A stretch of DNA of 20,991 nt from a virus: the IMG/VR virus record IMGVR_UViG_3300030110_003233, positions 3,613 through 24,603 of that record; one strand, written 5' to 3'. How positions within the stretch are numbered: the stretch's first letter is position 1; every line of letters starts with the position of its first letter. The notes beneath the pieces were generated by a model that saw nothing but the letters and a program-made list of their open reading frames with translations, was not told where the DNA came from and did not search any database. A program made the position numbers and the translations under genes. This document shows, piece after piece, positions 1-5,406 of the stretch.

Positions 1-55
1 TGATTTCATGGTGTTAGTTGGAGAGAACGGGACTTACGCAATAGCCGCCCAAGGT

Positions 56-691
56 TTAAAAACCTGACGCAGGCGGCAAAGATCCAGAACGAAAATTAAC
101 CACATCAAGCGACTTGCATTTGCCCTTTGCTTTGACGGTTTTCAAAGTCTTTTCAGTTATCTCAATTGATCTCTTCATCTTTTTGTGAAGCTCTAAAAGC
201 TCAGAATAAAAAGAGGAAACAGATCTAGCCATCCCGAAAAGTATATCTTCCTTAGATTCGTCTTTATGCAAAGCGACGCACTCAAGAGCATTTTCAATCA
301 TTTCAACTTTTTCTACCTGCGTGGTGCTATCAAAAGAATCGTTATACATGTCAAGAAAGTCTTCAATGATTATCCTTTGATCAGGTATTTTTACGGTGTA
401 ATCAACGGTGCCATCATTGCGCCTGTACTTGCGAACTATTCCAACCCCACCTATTTTTTTGAACGTTGAAATACGTTGCTTGGGCATCTGCTTTTGATCG
501 CCTGTTAGCCAAAGGTGGTCAAACCTATGGCCATTCTTTCTTTTTAGAGATTCTTGCACAGAACCATCTTTATCCCACGGCACTACATAAGGCTTGGACA
601 AGCAAATCCATGCTCTATTGTGTCGCGTGCCTGTCTCCCATCCTCCGAATGCGACAAATTTGTTTTCAAAAAAGGCAAGTGTTTTTCTCAT
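56..691 (-). CDS. Hypothetical early protein, 211 aa
   Basis: I do not recognise this family. It is the last visible gene of the leftward early operon and starts 3 bp after the winged-helix gene ends. The N-terminal half is rich in aromatic and basic residues. Residues about 60-105 (including LWLTGDQKQMPKQR and a later RKYRRNDGTVDYTVKIPD) could form a winged-helix-like DNA-binding fold with a beta hairpin, but this is only an impression. Residues about 155-190 look like a basic amphipathic helix or short coiled coil (SELLELHKKMKRSIEITEKT). There is no signal peptide, membrane segment or recognisable catalytic motif. The reading frame is long, uninterrupted and placed exactly where an operon gene is expected, so it is probably real. 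A DNA-metabolism or regulatory role is inferred only from its neighbours. Confidence 0.7.
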   Translation of the reverse strand: MRKTLAFFENKFVAFGGWETGTRHNRAWICLSKPYVVPWDKDGSVQESLKRKNGHRFDHLWLTGDQKQMPKQRISTFKKIGGVGIVRKYRRNDGTVDYTVKIPDQRIIIEDFLDMYNDSFDSTTQVEKVEMIENALECVALHKDESKEDILFGMARSVSSFYSELLELHKKMKRSIEITEKTLKTVKAKGKCKSLDVVNFRSGSLPPASGF

Positions 692-694
692 AGG

Positions 695-1012
695 TCAAAA
701 ATCAAACAATTCGGGTTGTTCGATAGTTGTAGGCTTCTGAGGCAAAGCCCATAGGTGCTCTTTTTTGCCGTAAATACCTTTTGTTGTTTTCTGTGTTTTG
801 ACGATTTTTTCGTCATCAGTCAAGTTTGTCATTGCTCGCCTAATCGACGTGATGGGCCACTCTTGGCCAAGGGCCTTGTAAACCATCGACGGGCTCATGG
901 GCGTCCTTGTCATTTCAAACAGTCCAAGGATGACGTCTGATTGTTTCGCAGCTTTTGCAGACGACTCAGAAGCCTCCTCAAGGTTTTCTTGATTAGTGTT
1001 GTAAAAGGGCAT
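695..1012 (-). CDS. Winged-helix DNA-binding protein with EL-F-DF tail
   Basis: A 105-aa protein whose residues about 24-95 read as a winged helix-turn-helix: helix 1 (SDVILGLFEM), then MSPSMVYKAL, a recognition helix (TSIRRAMTNL) and a wing with TKGIYGKKEHLWAL. This pattern is typical of phage and plasmid regulators and of replication-accessory DNA-binding proteins. The N-terminus is short and acidic. The protein ends in EQPELFDF. The same EL-x-DF ending occurs on the nuclease at the head of this operon and on the ATPase at 2715-4331. The Q-x-x-L-F core also resembles a bacterial sliding-clamp binding peptide. The start codon overlaps the stop of the upstream membrane-peptide gene (TAATG), so the two are probably translationally coupled. 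The fold is a fair call; its DNA target is unknown. Confidence 0.75.
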   Translation of the reverse strand: MPFYNTNQENLEEASESSAKAAKQSDVILGLFEMTRTPMSPSMVYKALGQEWPITSIRRAMTNLTDDEKIVKTQKTTKGIYGKKEHLWALPQKPTTIEQPELFDF

Positions 1013-1197
1013 TAGCGCAACCCTTTACAAGCGCGTTGCCAGCCCTGCTCGCAGTGTGTGACCTGTTGCTGGTTGTGAACGCTGGTCAATGTGACCCAAG
1101 TAGCGGCACAAAAAAGCACACCAAACACAGCGCAAACAAGGAAGTTTGTCTTTTCAGGCTTGTTGCCAGGGTTGTAATAGCGGGGACGTGATTTCAT
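1012..1197 (-). CDS. Small single-pass membrane protein, 61 aa
   Basis: I chose the internal ATG at 1197, giving MKSRPRYYNPGNKPEK and so on. The longer frame from 1245 adds a Pro/His/Phe-rich stretch that looks untranslated and lies over the putative promoter region. The 61-aa product has a basic N-terminus, one hydrophobic segment at about residues 19-38 (starting FLVCAVFGVLFCAATW), and a polar tail with two cysteines (HCEQGWQRACKG). With a positive N-terminus, an inside-N, outside-C topology is likely. It could be an early membrane peptide that affects the host or superinfection, but nothing in the sequence fixes a function. It is not a recognisable holin or spanin. A 63-bp gap containing two GGTATGCC repeats separates it from the gene before it. 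Confidence 0.6.
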   Translation of the reverse strand: MKSRPRYYNPGNKPEKTNFLVCAVFGVLFCAATWVTLTSVHNQQQVTHCEQGWQRACKGLR

Positions 1198-1235
1198 GAA
1201 GAAGAAGGGATGATGTGGGGCTCTCGCCTGAACAA

Positions 1236-1264
1236 ATGGTGGCATACCCGGGCATACCTGTCAA
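1236..1264 (-). promoter_or_regulatory. Putative promoter/operator with tandem GGTATGCC repeats
   Basis: On the minus strand a perfect -35 (TTGACA, 1259-1264) overlaps the TGA stop of the zinc-ribbon gene. It is followed by two direct GGTATGCC repeats (1251-1258 and 1241-1248) spaced 10 bp apart, one helical turn. The -10 at 17-bp spacing is poor (CACCAT, 1236-1241). The same octamer sits in the spacer of the strong promoter at 4961, which suggests a shared operator. It would drive the membrane-peptide, winged-helix and 211-aa genes. Confidence 0.45.
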
Positions 1265-1590
1265 GCAACGTGCTTCCACGTCCTGCCAACAATTGCATTC
1301 CAAGCCACCTTCTGGGATACATCCCAAATCAGCCCGCACTCAAAAGAGCTGACACCAGTGGCTGCAAGTGCTCTCATTTCGCGCACCGTGTCATCAGTCA
1401 GTTTTGAATTGGGCTGTTCTTCTCCCTTGCGATAAAGAACCTGCTTCCTTTGTGCGATCTCTTCTGGGCCTTGAGTGGTCACAAACTTGTGGTCACAGAC
1501 AGTGCATTTCCTGTAACGACGAATTTCTCCTGGCTTTTTTTTGTTGATAGAGATGACACGACTGCTGCTCGAGCACTTTGGGCAATCCAT
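1261..1590 (-). CDS. NrdR-like zinc ribbon fused to a helix-turn-helix
   Basis: A 109-aa protein with two parts. Residues 1-40 form a four-cysteine zinc ribbon (C3-P-K-C6 and C29-T-V-C32) with an RRYRKC...CDHKFVTT pattern. This closely matches the N-terminal zinc ribbon of the bacterial ribonucleotide-reductase repressor NrdR. The NrdR ATP-cone is absent. Instead, residues about 62-109 (KLTDDTVREMRAL, a GVSSFECGLIWDVS turn, then a WKHVA end) match the HTH found in many phage proteins and attached to HNH endonucleases, with the usual KLT...VR start and W-x-H-V end. It is therefore a small two-domain DNA-binding protein, probably a phage transcription regulator rather than true NrdR. Its ATG follows the nuclease stop directly (TGAATG), so it is translated with the nuclease. 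Confidence 0.75.
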   Translation of the reverse strand: MDCPKCSSSSRVISINKKKPGEIRRYRKCTVCDHKFVTTQGPEEIAQRKQVLYRKGEEQPNSKLTDDTVREMRALAATGVSSFECGLIWDVSQKVAWNAIVGRTWKHVA

Positions 1591-2238
1591 TCAGAAATCA
1601 GGCAACTCAACAGAAAATCGATCCCAAGCCTGCTGCCAGGCTTCGAGGCATTCTTCTGGGTCTTGCTTGATCACCTTACATTTTTCGGGGCCGCTTACAA
1701 CGGTGACGCACATCCCAACCGTGATATTTGGCTGGCAACCAGAAAGCAGGCTGCAATATGCCCCTAGCTGGGCCGTTGCTGGCTTGCGGGCTGCAATTGC
1801 TTTTTTGCTGCTGACCGTTTTCAGATCTCCCAAGATGACCAGTTGCTTGCTGGGCTCCAGCCCTTCCTCTTTCAAGCGAATCAAAAAGTCAAAGCTGCCG
1901 CCGAGGCTTTTGTATCTGTCCATGACCCTGTATTCAGTGGCCAAGGTTTCAACGCCTTTGAAAAATGGATCGTCAAGCAGTGGATCAAGCCACGGCGACC
2001 ATTTGTCATCAACAATCTGTGGCTCATTAAGAAGCTGCAGTTCCAGCGCCTTATGGATTGCTGTTCCTCTGGCAGCCCATCCATCAGGGCCGTCTTTGTA
2101 TTTGTCGATCATTGCTCGCTTGAACGGCGTCATGTCAACGTTCAACACATCAGAAACGTTGTGCGCTAGCCATTCGCCGCGCCATCGATAACGATGGGAA
2201 GGCTCATGAAGCTCAAGCTCTGGGACCGGGTCAAGCAT
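1591..2238 (-). CDS. PD-(D/E)XK exonuclease, RecB/Cas4-type
   Basis: This is a 215-aa nuclease if started at the ATG at 2238 (MLDPVPELEL). An ATG at 2271 would add 11 residues but would lie over the divergent promoter. Visible motifs of the RecB/Cas4/lambda-exo-like superfamily are GTAIHKALE (H62), E102 in TEYRV, GGSFDFLIR (D117), VILGDLKT (D138 and K140) and AQLGAY (Q157, Y161). This is the complete metal-binding set expected for an active DNA nuclease. Phage enzymes of this kind resect double-stranded DNA ends for recombination or replication. There is no Cas4-type cluster of four cysteines. It heads the leftward early operon and is transcribed away from the RHH/ATPase genes. It ends in SVELPDF, a variant of the tail seen on two other early proteins in this window. 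Confidence 0.85.
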   Translation of the reverse strand: MLDPVPELELHEPSHRYRWRGEWLAHNVSDVLNVDMTPFKRAMIDKYKDGPDGWAARGTAIHKALELQLLNEPQIVDDKWSPWLDPLLDDPFFKGVETLATEYRVMDRYKSLGGSFDFLIRLKEEGLEPSKQLVILGDLKTVSSKKAIAARKPATAQLGAYCSLLSGCQPNITVGMCVTVVSGPEKCKVIKQDPEECLEAWQQAWDRFSVELPDF

Positions 2239-2245
2239 TAAAGGG

Positions 2246-2274
2246 TTGCAGACTGTGCGCAGTATGGGCATAAT
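2246..2274 (+). promoter_or_regulatory. Putative divergent control region and early promoter
   Basis: A -35-like TTGCAG (2246-2251), a 17-bp spacer and a good -10 (CATAAT, 2269-2274) point rightward to the RHH gene at 2299. The spacer contains an inverted repeat, ACTG-TGCG-CAGT (2252-2263), ideally placed for a repressor. The leftward nuclease operon starts in the same 60 bp, so one bound regulator could control both directions. The RHH protein at 2299 is the obvious candidate. The -35 is weak and no transcription data are available. Confidence 0.45.
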
Positions 2275-2298
2275 TTGCCAGCAAAGCAATAGCAAACC

Positions 2299-2463
2299 AT
2301 GCGCGAATTGGAACCAATTGCAGGTACTCACGTAAGGCTGGATCCTCGCGTGCTGGAGGCCGTAGAGGCCAAGCGTCCTATAGGGGTGTCTCGAACCGGG
2401 TGGGTCAACCTGCTGCTTCAAAAAGCCATCGCATCAGAGCCGGATGCACTCCCTCGTGACTGA
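2299..2463 (+). CDS. Arc/CopG-like ribbon-helix-helix mini-protein, 54 aa
   Basis: A 54-aa frame beginning MRELEPIAGTHVRLDP and ending PDALPRD. It reads as an N-terminal beta strand (GTHVRLDP), helix A (RVLEAVEAKR), a turn (PIGVSRT) and helix B (GWVNLLLQKAIA). This is the layout of an Arc/CopG/MetJ-type RHH dimer that binds operators through its paired strands. It is the first gene of the rightward early unit, and its start is only 60 bp from the divergent nuclease start, the usual place for an autoregulator. The next frame starts inside it (20-bp overlap). Its short length makes the call less certain, but the hydrophobic pattern fits the fold well. No Shine-Dalgarno sequence is visible. Confidence 0.65.
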   Translation: MRELEPIAGTHVRLDPRVLEAVEAKRPIGVSRTGWVNLLLQKAIASEPDALPRD

Positions 2464-2887
2464 TCTCAACGCAGAAGAGCGAGCCTTTGATCTGTTGCAG
2501 TGGGTGCCGTATTCGCTGCCGTCGGAATACGACGAAGAGAAAGCAATGTGCGGCAAATACAGCGCCATGCAACGGCAACGCTCAGACGCTGCGCTAGACG
2601 CATGGGATTTAAAAAACCCTTATGAGTCGAGCGAAGAGCTGACATCCTTTCGCGAGTTGAGACGCCTTGGCGTTTACACCGACGACGATTATTTTTCACC
2701 ATCATTGGCCTCTGATGCCTTCTACCGAAAAACCCTTAAGCAGCACGCCACCACTTCAGCAAGCGTTAACAGCCCTAGCTCTGCACGCGGAAACGTTGAT
2801 CCAGTCCGAAAGGGAACGGGATTGGATGCCCCTAATGCGAAACAAGGCTTTCGACCTCGCCGTTCACGACGATGCTCGCGATCCTGA
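2444..2887 (+). CDS. Hypothetical acidic protein overlapping the ATPase gene
   Basis: A 147-aa frame that fills the space between the RHH gene and the ATPase. No other plausible frame covers 2464-2714. Residues 1-95 look like a genuine protein, acidic and helical, with pieces such as EERAFDLLQWVPYSLPSEYD, SSEELTSFRELRRLGVYT and DDDYFSPSLASDAFYRK. I recognise no family. The last 50 residues are Ser/Arg-rich (RPRRSRRCSRS). They lie on the opening codons of the ATPase gene and look like an out-of-frame shadow. Either the two genes truly overlap by about 170 bp, or the ATPase starts later (ATG at 2826), or a frameshift or sequence error truncates this gene. It starts 20 bp before the RHH gene ends. 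Confidence 0.5.
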   Translation: MHSLVTDLNAEERAFDLLQWVPYSLPSEYDEEKAMCGKYSAMQRQRSDAALDAWDLKNPYESSEELTSFRELRRLGVYTDDDYFSPSLASDAFYRKTLKQHATTSASVNSPSSARGNVDPVRKGTGLDAPNAKQGFRPRRSRRCSRS

Positions 2888-4331
2888 GCTAAAGGCATAT
2901 CTTGACGCAGCAGAACGTCGACTTCACAAAGGCAACGTTTACAGAGCAGGTCAACAGCTACAGGCCACCGAATCTGTTTTCTTGCTCGACGGCATGATCA
3001 AGCTTGGCGAGTCCAACGTAATTATTGGTCAGCCCAAGGTTGGCAAGTCATCCTTTTCAACCGGTCTGATTGCAGCACTACGCGATCGCATACCTCAGTT
3101 TTTGGGGCGTGATTTAGCAACGCCAAATGAGCGCATGCCTGTTCTTGTATTTGGCACAGACCAAAGCGAGGGTGACTGGCTGCATTTGTTGCATCGCGAA
3201 AGCTTGGTTGCAGAAGATCAAACACTGAAAAGTGACTCGGTTGATTTTTTCTGCAGCATGGAAACTGGCGAGCAATACAACTTTACGAAAGATGGTATTC
3301 GTCGGATGCGTGAGGAGATTGAAAAGCACCAATTTCCGCTTGTAATTATTGACTCGTTGAGTTCAATGATGGAGCCAACTGGCATTGAAGAAAATACGTC
3401 GCGTTATGCACAACCCATACGAAATGCGATTAGCCAGTTACGCAAAACTGGGGCCACTTTGGTTGTTATCCATCACTCTGTAAAACGCCCGACGACGTGG
3501 GATTGGATCACGGAATGTCGGGGCAGCAGCTCGATCAGCTCGGTTTTTAGCTGGGGCGTTTTGATGCGCTGGGTTGCACAAGAGGAAGAGGGCTTAGCCC
3601 GCATCGACAAGCGCGTGGGATTTGCTGGCAAGGGTCGCGGCGCCAATGAGTCTGGCGGGGTGATGGGCCAGTACATGCCAGAAGGCGGTTGGACCTACCT
3701 AGATGGATTGGAAGAGGCTCAAAAAGTTGAGCGTGCTGGGCAGCGCATTATGGAACTGGGCGGGGTACGCGCATCGGTCTTTGATTACCTGACCCTGCGG
3801 ACAGGATTAAACGCAGACGTATCGGCTGAGGAGCTTGCTACGGAGCTGGACAAGCAAAAAGGCCATGTTTCGCGTGAGCTGAGAGCACTCAAGGCGAAGG
3901 GTTTGGCTGAGCCTGTAAGGACAGAAGAAACAGGATCAAGGCCACGAATTTATTGGATGGCGAGCCCTGCGGCGATGGAATGGTCCCTGGGGGGCTCAGA
4001 ACCAGGATCTAATGGATCTGTTGGATCTTTTCCAATTAAATCCATTAAATCCAATATATCTAACTCCCAGGACGATACAAGCGTACTACCCTCTGAAGCA
4101 AAAGATCCAAGCTCAAAATCAATAGATCCAAAGACCAAAGTCGAAATCCGCAGGGGTGACGAATGGGCCGGTGGGTTTATCGTTCGCAACGGCTCTGACC
4201 TCAACAAGATTTCTGTTGAGCGTCTTGGCAATCCAATGGTGACGATTAGCAACCTGCGTTGGGAGCTAGACGTGCGCCCTTGTCAAACTGGCTCGCAAGA
4301 GCCTGAACCAACTGAACTATTTGATTTCTAA
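2715..4331 (+). CDS. RecA/RepA-type replication ATPase (AAA_25-like helicase)
   Basis: A 538-aa protein if started at the ATG at 2715; an upstream ATG at 2667 and an internal one at 2826 are alternatives. The central RecA-like core has Walker A GQPKVGKS (105-112), VLVFGTDQSEGDW (the family's TxEx-like strand), Walker B LVIIDSLSS (D213) and LVVIHHS (253-254) as sensor. This matches RepA/KaiC-like hexameric ATPases used as replicative helicases by plasmids and phages. Residues about 365-420 add a winged helix (SAEELATELDKQKGHVSREL), followed by a Ser/Gly/Lys linker and a compact C-terminal piece. The protein ends in EPTELFDF, matching the tails of the nuclease and the winged-helix protein. Its stop overlaps the next start (TAATG). 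Replication helicase or loader is the likely role; the exact reaction is inferred. Confidence 0.8.
   Translation: MPSTEKPLSSTPPLQQALTALALHAETLIQSERERDWMPLMRNKAFDLAVHDDARDPELKAYLDAAERRLHKGNVYRAGQQLQATESVFLLDGMIKLGESNVIIGQPKVGKSSFSTGLIAALRDRIPQFLGRDLATPNERMPVLVFGTDQSEGDWLHLLHRESLVAEDQTLKSDSVDFFCSMETGEQYNFTKDGIRRMREEIEKHQFPLVIIDSLSSMMEPTGIEENTSRYAQPIRNAISQLRKTGATLVVIHHSVKRPTTWDWITECRGSSSISSVFSWGVLMRWVAQEEEGLARIDKRVGFAGKGRGANESGGVMGQYMPEGGWTYLDGLEEAQKVERAGQRIMELGGVRASVFDYLTLRTGLNADVSAEELATELDKQKGHVSRELRALKAKGLAEPVRTEETGSRPRIYWMASPAAMEWSLGGSEPGSNGSVGSFPIKSIKSNISNSQDDTSVLPSEAKDPSSKSIDPKTKVEIRRGDEWAGGFIVRNGSDLNKISVERLGNPMVTISNLRWELDVRPCQTGSQEPEPTELFDF
4005..4062. repeat. Iteron-like repeats plus AT-rich stretch inside the ATPase gene (possible origin)
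   Basis: Three GGATCT repeats stand exactly 9 bp apart (4005, 4014, 4023). They are followed at once by three AT-rich units, TCCAATTAAA (4031), TCCATTAAA (4041) and TCCAATATA (4050). In the protein this is only a flexible Gly/Ser/Lys linker. Iterons followed by an easily melted AT-rich zone inside a replication gene recall the lambda origin within gene O. The alternative is simple low-complexity linker DNA. Confidence 0.35.
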
Positions 4332-4636
4332 TGTCTGAATCTGGTAGAAAATTCCCTATCAGGGTGGATGTCCGTTTGACCGTTGAGGAACGCGACGCCT
4401 TGAACGCTGAAGCAATGCAACGCGGCATTCCGCGCCAGGAGCTGCTCAGGGCTCGTGTGTTGAGCGAAGCGAACCAGCCTGCCCCTGTCCCGCCGATCAA
4501 GCCCGTGCATTACTCCAAAGGCCGCGATGTCATCGACAGGGCCATGGATGCTGTCAGCCGCCGCTATGACATTCCTAGCAAGCAATTAGAGCCGTTGATC
4601 TGCACGGTGATTTGCGCCCTGAACGCAAAAGGTTGA
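4331..4636 (+). CDS. Ribbon-helix-helix, MobC-like DNA-binding protein, 101 aa
   Basis: Residues about 10-45 read as an RHH domain: a strand IRVDVRLT, helix A (VEERDALNAEAMQRG) and helix B after the IPRQ turn (ELLRARVLSEAN). This resembles the RHH of plasmid MobC-type accessory proteins and phage regulators. A Pro-rich hinge (PAPVPPIKP) leads to a second helical segment (GRDVIDRAMDAVSRRYDIPS) that could mediate oligomerisation. It starts on the stop codon of the ATPase gene (TAATG), so it is coupled to it and may assist replication or act as repressor of the GGGTATGCC sites. Its own TGA is built into the -35 of the next promoter. The RHH call is fair; its target is unknown. Confidence 0.7.
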   Translation: MSESGRKFPIRVDVRLTVEERDALNAEAMQRGIPRQELLRARVLSEANQPAPVPPIKPVHYSKGRDVIDRAMDAVSRRYDIPSKQLEPLICTVICALNAKG

Positions 4637-4661
4637 CGCGGGTATACCCCCATGGTATTGT
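4633..4661 (+). promoter_or_regulatory. Putative promoter with GGGTATACCC palindrome
   Basis: The -35 TTGACG (4633-4638) contains the TGA stop of the RHH gene. A 17-bp spacer holds a perfect 10-bp palindrome GGGTATACCC (4640-4649), followed by a -10-like TATTGT (4656-4661). The design matches the promoter at 4961. It would drive the HTH gene at 4782 and leave an untranslated leader of roughly 115 nt (about 4668-4781) containing a small CGGC-GAAT-GCCG hairpin. No other gene is visible in that stretch. Confidence 0.5.
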
Positions 4662-4781
4662 TGGCATGCCACAAGCCGGATGTATGGCCCGGATTCTCGG
4701 CCCCTAGACAAGAGAGGTGAGCTGTCGGCGAATGCCGGGGGCGGTACAAGAGACCCGCCCAACCATTTCGCAATCAAACTG

Positions 4782-4964
4782 ATGACCTGTTTTTTCGTAT
4801 GGGTCGCGGTCATCCTGTCCTTGCCTGTAGTGCTGTTGCTTCGCGCTACCGAGACCAAGGGTGCCCGGATCTGTCGCCTGCGGGCGAACAATCACAAATG
4901 GAAATCAATCGCTTCCCGCTATGGCGTGAGCGTAACAACGGTGCGCCGTTGGTCTATGGCTTGA
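4782..4964 (+). CDS. Small helix-turn-helix protein with N-terminal hydrophobic segment
   Basis: A 60-aa protein from the ATG at 4782. Residues 3-20 are strongly hydrophobic (FFVWVAVILSLPVVLLL) and could span the membrane. Residues about 28-58 form a classic HTH of the transposase/RNAP-sigma-region-4 type (ARICRLRANNHKWKSIASRY then GVSVTTVRRW). If the start is right, this is a tiny membrane-tethered DNA-binding protein. An in-frame GTG at 4830 would remove most of the hydrophobic part and leave a plain 44-aa HTH peptide. The frame is open upstream to 4680, but that stretch has Gly/Pro-rich, non-protein-like composition, so I excluded it. It sits between two promoter-like sites carrying GGGTAT motifs and may regulate them. 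Confidence 0.55.
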   Translation: MTCFFVWVAVILSLPVVLLLRATETKGARICRLRANNHKWKSIASRYGVSVTTVRRWSMA

Positions 4965-4989
4965 CGCTTGCTTGCGGGTATGCCATACT
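4961..4989 (+). promoter_or_regulatory. Strong-looking promoter with GGGTATGCC operator
   Basis: The -35 TTGACG (4961-4966, overlapping the TGA stop of the HTH gene), a 17-bp spacer and the -10 CATACT (4984-4989) make the best sigma-70-type promoter in the window. The spacer ends in GGGTATGCC (4976-4984), also found twice at 1241-1258 and related to the palindrome at 4640. Expected transcription start is near 4996, just upstream of the gene at 5024. Confidence 0.6.
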
Positions 4990-4990
4990 T

Positions 4991-5013
4991 TGATCAAGCG
5001 GGAGACCGCATCA
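4991..5013 (+). other. 5' leader hairpin with GAGA tetraloop
   Basis: GCGG-GAGA-CCGC (4998-5009) forms a tight stem with a GNRA loop. It is extended by TGAT/ATCA pairing (4991-4994 with 5010-5013) around a 3-nt bulge. It lies at the expected 5' end of the transcript from the 4961 promoter and may protect the message from decay. Confidence 0.45.
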
Positions 5014-5023
5014 TCAAAAACAA

Positions 5024-5353
5024 ATGACCGTCGCAACTGCTCAAGCTCAAACCTTTCAGCCAGGTCAAATCGTTTACGCGCAATCAGGCTGCACGATGAC
5101 CCACGTCAGCTTTTTTGTTGTTGACCGAGTAACCGCCAAAAGCGTTTGGTTTCGTTCAATCAGCAAGTTCACAACTGACACGTCCCACGGCCAAGGAACA
5201 GTTGTTCCAAACCCACTGCGTCAAGCTCCTGATCATTGCGTTTTTCGCATGAAGATCCAGCTCAACGACGACGGCTCACAATGCGCTTTTGATCGCATTG
5301 ACGTTTTTCAAATCTGGGACGGCCAACCCTGCTACGTCAATTCCTGGGATTAA
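5024..5353 (+). CDS. Conserved small phage protein, 109 aa
   Basis: The pattern FQPGQIVYAQSGCTMTHVSF, then VVDRVTAKSVWFRSISK, resembles a widespread small phage/plasmid family. In that family a strand with G(D/Q)I(V/F) is followed by a T-x-V-x-FY strand, a 'TAKSVWLR' strand and a late basic segment. I recall this family only as uncharacterised and predict an all-beta fold. Three cysteines are scattered and do not form a clear metal site. There is no signal peptide. The gene has its own promoter (4961), leader hairpin and downstream terminator (5364-5394), so it is expressed as a single-gene unit, much like a phage 'moron'. A host-interaction role is possible but unsupported by sequence. Confidence 0.7.
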   Translation: MTVATAQAQTFQPGQIVYAQSGCTMTHVSFFVVDRVTAKSVWFRSISKFTTDTSHGQGTVVPNPLRQAPDHCVFRMKIQLNDDGSQCAFDRIDVFQIWDGQPCYVNSWD

Positions 5354-5363
5354 TTACACCCTC

Positions 5364-5394
5364 GGCTCTGGAGACAGGGCCTCTCTTTTTCCTT
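5364..5394 (+). terminator. Rho-independent terminator
   Basis: A 7-bp stem, GGCTCTG/CAGGGCC with one G-U pair, encloses a GAGA tetraloop (5371-5374). It is followed by a T-rich tail (TCTCTTTTTCC). It lies 10 bp after the stop of the 109-aa gene. Confidence 0.8.
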
Positions 5395-5406
5395 TGCTTT
5401 AATACC

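Noticed and set aside
1-55. Start of a further leftward gene (minus-strand ATG at 7-9)
   Set aside because: Only three codons are inside the window; nothing can be supported.
2667-2714. Upstream start of the ATPase
   Set aside because: The added residues (Thr/His/Phe-rich) look like an out-of-frame reading of the preceding gene; the ATG at 2715 gives a more natural N-terminus.
4660-4770. GC-rich, possibly tRNA-like segment
   Set aside because: No cloverleaf with a T-arm sequence (GTTCGAATC type) or matching acceptor stem could be drawn on either strand.
4680-4781. N-terminal extension of the HTH gene in the same frame
   Set aside because: The 34 added residues are Gly/Pro/Arg-rich and unlike a folded protein, and the stretch lies in the leader following a promoter-like site.
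4564-4895. Three overlapping minus-strand frames around the 4633 promoter
   Set aside because: They lie antisense to the RHH and HTH genes, have poor composition and mutually overlap; treated as shadows.
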